A stretch of DNA of 5,356 nucleotides from JAYQUR01 sp038133505 (GTDB taxonomy: Bacteria > Pseudomonadota > Alphaproteobacteria > MPNO01 > UBA830), in assembly GCA_038133505.1 (NCBI GenBank), contig JAYPTI010000186.1:1-5356 (forward strand), written 5' to 3'. Positions 1 to 5,356 of the stretch are shown piece after piece. Below the pieces are notes generated by a model. The model saw only the letters and a list, made by a program, of their open reading frames with translations, searched no databases and had not been told where the DNA came from. The position numbers and the translations under genes were made by a program. How positions within the stretch are numbered: the first letter of the stretch is position 1; each line of letters begins with the position of its first letter.

Positions 1-943
1 GGCCACGCTCGACGTCTCGTCGGGGCTCGCGGCGCTCGCCGTCGAGCGGCGCTACGTGCGGCCCGAGGTCGACGAGACCGATGCCTTCGAGATCGCCGGC
101 GGCCGCCATCCAGTCGTCGAGGCCGCGCTCGGCGCGTCCGGCGGCTTCGTTGCCAACGATTGCGACCTCGCCGCGGCGAACCGGCTGTGGCTGATCACTG
201 GTCCCAACATGGCGGGCAAGTCGACCTTCCTGCGGCAGAACGCGCTGATCGCGGTACTGGCGCAGGCCGGCGCCTTCGTGCCGGCGGACCGGGCGCGCAT
301 CGGCGTCGTCGACCGGCTGTTCAGCCGGGTCGGCGCGTCCGACGATCTCGCCCGCGGACGGTCGACCTTCATGGTCGAGATGGTCGAGACCGCGACCATC
401 CTTAACCAGGCGACCGAGCGATCGCTCGTCATCCTCGACGAGATCGGCCGCGGCACCGCGACGTTCGACGGGCTGTCCATCGCCTGGGCGGCGCTCGAGC
501 ACCTGCACGAGGTCAACCGCTGCCGCGCCCTGTTCGCGACGCACTTCCACGAGCTCACGTCGCTGACGGCCCGGCTCGGCGCGCTCGCCTGCCACACCAT
601 GCGGGTGAAGGAATGGAAGGGCGACGTCGTATTCCTGCACGAGGTCGTCGACGGCACTGCCGATCAGTCCTACGGGATTCACGTCGCCCGCCTCGCCGGC
701 CTGCCGGAGGCGGTCGTCGGGCGCGCCCAGGAGGTGCTGCGGATGCTCGAGGAGGGCGAACAGTCCGGCGCGCTCGCCCGCCTCGCCGAAGACCTGCCGC
801 TGTTCTCGGCGCACGTGGCGCAGCCCGCGCCGGAGCGGGATTCCGCGGTCGAGGCCGCGCTCGCCGACGTCAATCCGGACGAGCTAAGCCCGCGCGAGGC
901 GTTGGAGGTTCTTTACCGGTTGAAGGCGATCGTCGCGGAGTAG
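1..943 (+). CDS. mutS: DNA mismatch repair protein MutS, C-terminal part (5' end outside window)
   Basis: MutS binds mismatches and small loops in DNA and uses ATP-driven clamp sliding to recruit MutL in the cytoplasm. The reading frame is already open at base 2, so the annotated piece is the last 313 residues of a protein that is usually about 850-910 long. The visible part is the end of the lever/clamp region and the whole ATPase domain. Walker A is GPNMAGKST at bases 200-226. The MutS signature segment STFMVEMVETA follows at about 363-395. Walker B is VILDE, with the Asp-Glu pair at 437-442, followed by GRGTATFDG. The H-loop ATHFHEL has its first His at 542. The gene ends with the family's conserved tail (NPDELSPREALE...YRLK) and a TAG at 941-943, so the 3' end is intact. 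A GTG at 56 is an internal Val, not a start, because homology continues upstream of it. No frameshift or missing ATPase residue is seen. Confidence 0.97.
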   Translation, partial: ATLDVSSGLAALAVERRYVRPEVDETDAFEIAGGRHPVVEAALGASGGFVANDCDLAAANRLWLITGPNMAGKSTFLRQNALIAVLAQAGAFVPADRARIGVVDRLFSRVGASDDLARGRSTFMVEMVETATILNQATERSLVILDEIGRGTATFDGLSIAWAALEHLHEVNRCRALFATHFHELTSLTARLGALACHTMRVKEWKGDVVFLHEVVDGTADQSYGIHVARLAGLPEAVVGRAQEVLRMLEEGEQSGALARLAEDLPLFSAHVAQPAPERDSAVEAALADVNPDELSPREALEVLYRLKAIVAE

Positions 944-957
944 CGCGCGACGTCGCG

Positions 958-987
958 GTGCGCCGGTTCGCATGATTTTCCTCTTTT
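958..987 (+). terminator. Weak terminator-like hairpin plus T-rich tract after mutS
   Basis: GTGCG (958-962) can pair with CGCAT (969-973; one G-U pair) around a CCGGTT loop. A T-rich stretch, interrupted by C, follows at 976-987. A perfect 12-bp palindrome, CGCGACGTCGCG (946-957), abuts it on the 5' side. The stem is short and the T-tract is broken, so this is at best a weak intrinsic terminator for mutS. The same bases overlap the candidate glnD promoter, which is an alternative explanation for the local A+T richness. Confidence 0.25.
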
Positions 988-996
988 CGCTATAAC
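967..996 (+). promoter_or_regulatory. Candidate sigma-70-type promoter for glnD
   Basis: TTCGCA (967-972, 4 of 6 matches to TTGACA) lies 18 bp upstream of TATAAC (991-996, 5 of 6 matches to TATAAT). This is the most A+T-rich patch in an otherwise very GC-rich window and sits in the mutS-glnD gap. A second -10-like hexamer, TATATC, lies at 1001-1006. Initiation near 1003 would give a leader of about 60 nt for glnD. The call rests on sequence match and position only, and alphaproteobacterial -10 elements are often poorly conserved. Confidence 0.35.
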
Positions 997-1008
997 GTCC
1001 TATATCAC

Positions 1009-1044
1009 CGCCCAGAATCCGGGGAGTCGGCCCCCGGCCGGGCG
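1009..1044 (+). promoter_or_regulatory. GC-rich stem-loop in the glnD leader
   Basis: CGCCC (1009-1013) pairs with GGGCG (1040-1044). Inside this, CCGGGG (1019-1024) pairs with CCCCGG (1032-1037) around a 7-nt loop, giving an 11-bp, nearly all G-C hairpin with one internal loop. A competing fold pairs CGGCC (1028-1032) with GGCCG (1036-1040), and CCCGGCCGGG (1033-1042) is itself a perfect palindrome. The structure ends about 20 nt before the glnD ATG, just upstream of the weak Shine-Dalgarno, so it could influence translation. No T-run follows, so it is not a standard terminator. No known riboswitch class is recognised. Confidence 0.3.
1015..1028. promoter_or_regulatory. Pair of GANTC (CcrM-type) sites upstream of glnD
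   Basis: GAATC at 1015-1019 and GAGTC at 1024-1028 both match GANTC, the recognition sequence of the CcrM adenine methyltransferase found across most Alphaproteobacteria. They lie nine bases apart, start to start, in the glnD leader. The sites are real as sequence. A regulatory role is inference and depends on the host having CcrM. Confidence 0.3.
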
Positions 1045-1065
1045 CGCGAGACAGACGGATACCCG

Positions 1066-3885
1066 ATGGCAGCCATTCCCAGACAACGCCGCATCATCGA
1101 TCGAGCCGCCATCGTCGGCGAGCTCGATGCGCTGATCGCCGACGGGCGGTCGCCGTCCGACGTGCGCGGCGACCTGCTGCAGTTGCTGAAAGACGCGCTG
1201 GCGGAGGGCCGCACCGAGGTGCGGCGCCGGTTCGAAGACGGCGAGGCGAGCGGCGAGGAGGTCTCCGTCGCGCTGTCGTTCCTCGCCGACCAGGTCATCC
1301 GGCTGATCTACGATTTCGCGACGGACCACGTCTATCCGGCGGCGAACCCGACCGAGGCGGAGAAGCTCTGCATCGCCGCGGTCGGCGGCTACGGCCGCGG
1401 CGAGCTGGCGCCGTTCTCCGACATCGATCTGTTGTTCGTCCTTCCCTACAAGGAGACCGCCCGCCAGGAGCAGGTCATCGAGTACATGCTCTACATGCTG
1501 TGGGATCTGAAGCTGAAGGTCGGCCAGTCGGTGCGGTCGGTCGACGAATGCATCCGGCTCGCCGGCACGGACGTGACGATCCGCACCGCGATGCTGGAGC
1601 CGCGCTATCTGTGGGGCGACAAGAAGATCTACAACGAGCTCCGCCGCCGCTTTTATTCGGAGGTCGCGGACAAGACCGGGCCCGAGTTCGTCGAGGACAA
1701 GCTCGCCGAGCGCGACGCGCGCCACAAGCGCATGGGCGACTCGCGCTACGTGCTGGAGCCGAACATCAAGGAGGGCAAGGGCGGCCTTCGCGACCTGCAG
1801 ACCCTCTTCTGGATCGCCAAGTACCTCTACAAGGTCGACGAGGTCGCGAACGTCGTCGACCGCGGCGTGCTGACCAAGAAGGAGGCCGACCGCTTCGCGC
1901 GTGCCCACCGTTTCATGTGGGACGTGCGGTGCCATCTGCACTATCTCACGGGGCGCGGCGAGGACCGACTGACCTTAGACCTGCAGCCCGAGATCGCCGA
2001 CAAGCTGGGCTACCGCGACCGCGCCGGCGCGCGCGGCGTCGAGCGCTTCATGAAACACTATTATCTGGTCGCCAAGGAGATCGGCGATCTGACACGCATC
2101 TTCTGCGCGGCGCTCGAGGCGGAGCACCAGCGGAAGCCCAAGTTCAAGCTGCCGTCGCTCGGCCTCTTCCAGAAGGCGCCGGAGGGATTCATCCTCGACG
2201 GCGGCCGGCTGTCGGTCGAGCGCGGCGCCGAGCTCAGGACCGAGCCGGTCAAGGTGCTGCGGCTGTTCCATGCGGCGCAGGCGAACGATCTCGACATACA
2301 CCCGAAGGCGTTACGGGCTATCACGCGGAATCTCCACGAGATCGACGGCATCCGCGATGACGAGGAGGCGAACCGCCTGTTCGTCGAGATGCTGACCTCC
2401 CGCAACGATCCGGAAAAGACGCTGCGGCGGCTGAACGAGGCCGGCGTGTTCGGCCGGTTCGTGCCGGACTTCGGCCGCGTCGTCGCCCAGATGCAGCACG
2501 ACATGTATCACGTCTATACGGTCGACGAGCACACGGTCTTCGCCATCGGCATCCTCCACGGCATCGAGAACGGCGAGTATGCCGAGGAGATGCCGATCTC
2601 GACCGAAGTGATCCACAAGGTGAGGTCGCGGTGCGCGCTCTACGTCGCTGTGCTGCTGCACGACATCGCCAAGGGCCGCGGCGGCGACCATTCAGAGCTC
2701 GGTGCGGACGTCGCGCTGGAGCTGTGCCCGCGCTTCGGTCTGACGGAGGAGGAGACGGAAACCGTCTCCTGGCTGGTGCGCTACCATCTGCTGATGAGCA
2801 ACACCGCCTTCCGCCGCGACATCGCCGACCCGAAGACGATCAGCGATTTCTGCGACGTGGTGCAATCGGTCGAGCGCCTGCGGCTTCTCCTCGTGCTGAC
2901 CGCCGCCGATATCCGCGCGGTCGGGCCCAATGTCTGGAACGCCTGGAAAGGCGCGCTGCTTCGCGATCTGTACGAGGCGGCGGAAGACAGGCTGACGAGC
3001 GGCCGGTCGTCGGAAAAGCGCGAGGAACGCGCGGTCAGGGCCCAGGAAGCGATGCGCGCGCTGCTGTCCGACCTGCCGGCGGAATCGGTCGACCGGCACA
3101 TCGCGCGCTGCTATCCGTCCTACTGGGTGTCGTTCGACGCGGAGGCGCTCGCCTGGCATGCGCGCATCGCGCACGAGGCGGAATCGCGTCAGGAACCGCT
3201 GACGATCAAGAACCGGGTCGACAGCTTCAAGGGCGTGACCGAGATCACCATCTTTGCGCACGACCATCCCGGCCTGTTCGCGCGGATCGCAGGCGCGATG
3301 GCGGTCAGTGGCGCGAACATCGTCGATGCCAAGATCTTCACGACGAAGGACGGCATGGCGCTCGATACGTTCTGGGTGCAGGACGACAACGGCGATCCGT
3401 TCGACCGGCCGGACAAGCTGGCGCGGCTCTATACCCGGATCAACCACACGCTCCAGGGCGAGCTGCGGCCGCGCGAGGTGCTGGACGACACCGACGACGG
3501 CATGCCGAGCCGATACCGCGTGTTCAAGGTCGCGCCGCGCGTCCTGTTCGACAACGAGGCGAGCCGGACCCATACCGTCATCGAGATCAACGGCCGCGAC
3601 CGCCGCGGGCTGGTGTACGATCTGACCCGGGTCCTGTCGTCGCTCAATCTCCAGATCGGCACGGCGCTGATCACGACATTCGGCGAAACGGCGGTCGACG
3701 TCTTCTACGTGAAGGACGTCTTCGGGCTGAAGATCACGCACGACAGCAAGCTCGGGCAGATCCGCAAGGCGCTGCTCGACGTTCTGTCCGACGATTCCGG
3801 CGCCGATGCCGACGACGTGCCGCCGCCCGGCGACGTCGATACGCCCGTCGCCGCGCTCGCCGAGAAGGCAACCGCCGCCCAATAA
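1066..3885 (+). CDS. glnD: Bifunctional PII uridylyltransferase / uridylyl-removing enzyme GlnD
   Basis: GlnD senses glutamine. When glutamine is low it transfers UMP from UTP to a tyrosine of PII proteins (GlnB/GlnK), and when glutamine is high it hydrolyses PII-UMP, so setting glutamine synthetase activity and NtrB/NtrC output. The 939-residue product has the full family layout. The nucleotidyltransferase core has GGYGRGEL (107-114) and the metal-binding SDID (Asp119, Asp121). A linker follows with LEPNIKEGKGGLRDL. The HD hydrolase domain has His489, His532-Asp533 (HDIAKGRGGDHS), His574 and Asp615. Two ACT domains sit at about 725-803 (DHPGLF) and 836-907, and an acidic Pro/Ala-rich tail at 908-939. 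The length is typical for alphaproteobacteria and longer than the ~890 of E. coli. The ATG at 1066 is the first start codon after an in-frame stop at 973. Its ribosome site is weak (ACGGA, 1055-1059). In the second ACT domain, Arg847 and Leu868 replace residues usually Pro and His/Arg. Both catalytic sites look intact. Confidence 0.98.
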   Translation: MAAIPRQRRIIDRAAIVGELDALIADGRSPSDVRGDLLQLLKDALAEGRTEVRRRFEDGEASGEEVSVALSFLADQVIRLIYDFATDHVYPAANPTEAEKLCIAAVGGYGRGELAPFSDIDLLFVLPYKETARQEQVIEYMLYMLWDLKLKVGQSVRSVDECIRLAGTDVTIRTAMLEPRYLWGDKKIYNELRRRFYSEVADKTGPEFVEDKLAERDARHKRMGDSRYVLEPNIKEGKGGLRDLQTLFWIAKYLYKVDEVANVVDRGVLTKKEADRFARAHRFMWDVRCHLHYLTGRGEDRLTLDLQPEIADKLGYRDRAGARGVERFMKHYYLVAKEIGDLTRIFCAALEAEHQRKPKFKLPSLGLFQKAPEGFILDGGRLSVERGAELRTEPVKVLRLFHAAQANDLDIHPKALRAITRNLHEIDGIRDDEEANRLFVEMLTSRNDPEKTLRRLNEAGVFGRFVPDFGRVVAQMQHDMYHVYTVDEHTVFAIGILHGIENGEYAEEMPISTEVIHKVRSRCALYVAVLLHDIAKGRGGDHSELGADVALELCPRFGLTEEETETVSWLVRYHLLMSNTAFRRDIADPKTISDFCDVVQSVERLRLLLVLTAADIRAVGPNVWNAWKGALLRDLYEAAEDRLTSGRSSEKREERAVRAQEAMRALLSDLPAESVDRHIARCYPSYWVSFDAEALAWHARIAHEAESRQEPLTIKNRVDSFKGVTEITIFAHDHPGLFARIAGAMAVSGANIVDAKIFTTKDGMALDTFWVQDDNGDPFDRPDKLARLYTRINHTLQGELRPREVLDDTDDGMPSRYRVFKVAPRVLFDNEASRTHTVIEINGRDRRGLVYDLTRVLSSLNLQIGTALITTFGETAVDVFYVKDVFGLKITHDSKLGQIRKALLDVLSDDSGADADDVPPPGDVDTPVAALAEKATAAQ

Positions 3886-3886
3886 G

Positions 3887-3951
3887 GGGCTGACGGCAAT
3901 TGCCGCCACAGATTCGGCACAATCGGCGCTATTGTCGGAGCCCGTCAGTTC
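3887..3951 (+). other. Nested inverted repeats in the glnD-murJ gap
   Basis: Starting two bases after the glnD stop, bases 3887-3896 can pair with 3942-3951. The core is CTGACGG/CCGTCAG (7 perfect pairs), extended by G-U and G-C pairs. Within it, GCCG (3902-3905) pairs with CGGC (3915-3918), and ACAAT (3919-3923) pairs with ATTGT (3931-3935), giving a possible branched RNA. A competing local element is the perfect 12-bp palindrome CGGCAATTGCCG (3894-3905). No U-tract follows, so a classical intrinsic terminator is not supported. It could be an RNA processing or stability element, a protein-binding palindrome, or chance. Confidence 0.3.
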
Positions 3952-3976
3952 GCAATCCTGCTGAAGCAACGATCCG

Positions 3977-5356
3977 ATGGCTCTCCTCCGCTCCATAGCC
4001 ACCGTCGGCGGCTTTACGATGGTCAGCCGCATTCTCGGTTTCGCGCGAGATATCCTGATCGCCGCGATGCTCGGCGCCGGACCGGTGGCCGACGCCTTCT
4101 TCGTCGCCTTCAAGCTGCCGAACTTCTTCCGGCGGCTGTTCGCCGAAGGCGCGTTCAATGCCGCCTTCGTGCCGCTGTTCACGCGTCACATGTCGGAAGG
4201 CGGCCGCGATAACGCCCGGGCCTTCGCGGAAGAGGTGATCGCGGTCTTCGTCGTCGCGTTGCTGTTCTTCGTCACCGCGCTGCAGGTCGCGATGCCCTGG
4301 GTGATGCACGGTTTCGCACCGGGCTTCGTCGGCGACCCGGAACGCTTCGATCTTGCGGTAGCGCTGGCGCAGATCACCTTTCCCTATCTCCTGTTCATAT
4401 CGCTGGTCTCGCAGCTCGGCGGCGTTCTCAACGCGCTCGGCCGGTTCGCCGCCGCCGCCGCGACGCCGATCATCCTGAATCTCTGCCTGATCGCCGCTCT
4501 GCTCGGCCTCGCGCCGCTGGTCGAGACGCCCGGCCATGCGCTCGCCTGGGGCGTCGCCGCGGCCGGTGCGGCGCAGTTCGTCTGGCTGATGGTTGCCTGC
4601 CATCGCGCCGAATTTTCCATGCGGCTGCGCCGCCCGCGCCTGACGTCGCGTGTCCGCCGGCTTCTGTGGCTGATGCTGCCCGGCGCGATCGGGGCGGGCG
4701 TGGTGCAGGTCAATCTTCTGATCGACGTCGTCATCGCGTCCCTGCTGCCAGCGGGGTCGGTCTCTTTTCTCTATTACGCCGACCGCGTGAACCAGTTGCC
4801 GCTCGGCGTGATCGGCGTCGCCGTCGGCACCGCGCTGCTGCCGCTGCTGTCGCGTCAGATCCGCGAGGGCAAGACGGCCGACGCGGAGGCGAGCATGAAC
4901 CGCGCGCTGGAATTCGCGCTGCTGCTGACGGTTCCCGGCGCGCTGGCCCTGATGACGATCCCCGATCCGATCGTCCGCGTCCTGTTCGAGCGCGGCGAGT
5001 TCGGCGTCGCAGATACGAATGCCACGGCGATGGCGCTCGGCGCCTACGCGATCGGCCTGCCCGCCTACGTCCTGATCAAGGTCCTCGCCCCCGGCTTCTT
5101 CGCGCGCGAGGACACGGCGACCCCGGTCAAGGTCGCGGCGCTCTGCGTCGGCATCAATCTCGCGCTCAACCTCGCGCTGATGGACCCGCTCAAACATGTC
5201 GGCATTGCGCTGGCGACTGCGATCTCGGCCTGGGTGAATGCCGGATTGCTCTATGCGCTGCTGCGCCGCCGCGGTCATCTGACGCTCGACGCGCGCCTGC
5301 GGCGCGCGCTGCCGCGGACGGTCGCCGCTGCGGTCGGCATGGCGGCGGTGCTGTGG
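3977..5356 (+). CDS. murJ: Lipid II flippase MurJ (MviN), N-terminal 460 residues (3' end outside window)
   Basis: MurJ is an inner-membrane MOP-superfamily transporter that flips the peptidoglycan precursor lipid II to the periplasmic face for cell-wall synthesis. The frame is open without interruption to the last base of the window: 460 codons of a protein usually about 510-530 long. The N-terminus MALLRS...SRILGFARD matches the family, and numbering aligns with E. coli MurJ without gaps to residue 270. The functionally important cavity residues Arg18, Arg24, Asp39, Arg52, Glu57, Ser263 and Arg270 (in SVSFLYYADR) are all present. Many hydrophobic helices are visible, for example about 87-106 and 163-181, along with VLAPGFFAR and LINPLKH-like family segments (here MDPLKHVG). 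The ATG at 3977 is preceded by an in-frame stop at 3962, so it is the only sensible start. The ribosome site is weak (TGAAG at 3962-3966). The gene is 91 bp after glnD on the same strand, and I see no convincing promoter between them, so readthrough from glnD is likely. Confidence 0.98.
   Translation, partial: MALLRSIATVGGFTMVSRILGFARDILIAAMLGAGPVADAFFVAFKLPNFFRRLFAEGAFNAAFVPLFTRHMSEGGRDNARAFAEEVIAVFVVALLFFVTALQVAMPWVMHGFAPGFVGDPERFDLAVALAQITFPYLLFISLVSQLGGVLNALGRFAAAAATPIILNLCLIAALLGLAPLVETPGHALAWGVAAAGAAQFVWLMVACHRAEFSMRLRRPRLTSRVRRLLWLMLPGAIGAGVVQVNLLIDVVIASLLPAGSVSFLYYADRVNQLPLGVIGVAVGTALLPLLSRQIREGKTADAEASMNRALEFALLLTVPGALALMTIPDPIVRVLFERGEFGVADTNATAMALGAYAIGLPAYVLIKVLAPGFFAREDTATPVKVAALCVGINLALNLALMDPLKHVGIALATAISAWVNAGLLYALLRRRGHLTLDARLRRALPRTVAAAVGMAAVLW

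Noticed and set aside
56..58. GTG at 56 as the start of a short ATPase gene
   Set aside because: The frame is open upstream to the window edge and that sequence aligns with the MutS lever/clamp end, so this is an internal valine of a gene cut by the window.
415..428. Perfect 14-bp palindrome CGAGCGATCGCTCG inside mutS
   Set aside because: It lies in conserved coding sequence just before Walker B and is explained by codon choice (Glu-Arg-Ser-Leu). Short palindromes are expected at this GC content.
1000..1941. 313-codon minus-strand frame over the glnD start, and a 420-codon + strand frame at 2631-3893
   Set aside because: Both overlap glnD's conserved catalytic regions in other frames and are Arg/Ala-rich without motifs. 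glnD itself is continuous and complete.
3915..3929. Sigma-54-like -24/-12 arrangement upstream of murJ (CGGCAC, 5 bp, GCGC)
   Set aside because: GG and GC are correctly spaced, but the -12 element lacks the TT of TTGC and the first base of the -24 element is wrong. A nitrogen-type promoter for murJ is not supported by this match.
3900..3935. Sigma-70-like elements upstream of murJ (TTGCCG and TATTGT)
   Set aside because: The spacer would be 24 bp, too long for a working -35/-10 pair, and no better -35 lies at the right distance.
2692..4182. 496-codon open frame on the minus strand opposite glnD and the start of murJ
   Set aside because: It spans two well-supported genes and their gap, has low-complexity Arg/Asp/Val/Ala composition and shows no family motif. 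It is a GC-bias shadow.
3929..5278. 449-codon open frame on the minus strand opposite murJ
   Set aside because: It is rich in Arg, Gln, Asp and His with no recognisable domain, the typical product of reading the complement of a GC-rich gene. The + strand frame here is unmistakable MurJ with its cavity residues conserved.

Overview
This window is GC-rich (roughly two thirds G+C by eye, with strong G/C bias at third codon positions). It carries three co-directional housekeeping genes on the + strand: the 3' part of mutS, a complete glnD, and the 5' ~90% of murJ (mviN). Protein style and gene order (mutS, glnD, murJ) point to an alphaproteobacterium, most likely of the Hyphomicrobiales (Rhizobiales) type. 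That placement comes from recall of family sequences and gene order, not from a search.

Layout: 1-943 encodes the C-terminal 313 residues of the mismatch-recognition ATPase MutS, cut by the window start. 944-1065 is a 122-bp gap. It holds a weak terminator-like hairpin with a T-rich tract, an overlapping candidate promoter (TTCGCA, 18 bp, TATAAC), two GANTC sites and a GC-rich leader stem-loop just upstream of glnD. 1066-3885 is glnD, the nitrogen-sensing PII uridylyltransferase/uridylyl-removing enzyme, with all four expected domains and intact catalytic motifs. 3886-3976 is a 91-bp gap with several nested inverted repeats and no clear promoter. 3977-5356 is murJ, the lipid II flippase, open to the window end with about 50-60 residues missing. 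No stretch over 300 bases lacks a gene.

The genes do not form one pathway: they serve DNA repair, nitrogen-status signalling and peptidoglycan precursor export. They look like a conserved core-genome neighbourhood. glnD and murJ could share a transcript, while glnD plausibly has its own promoter after mutS. I see no mobile element, CRISPR array, RNA gene, defence module or undescribed multi-gene system. The observations worth a second look are small: two atypical residues in the second ACT domain of GlnD, potentially structured RNA in both intergenic gaps, and a GANTC pair in the glnD leader. The long minus-strand open frames opposite glnD and murJ are composition artefacts.
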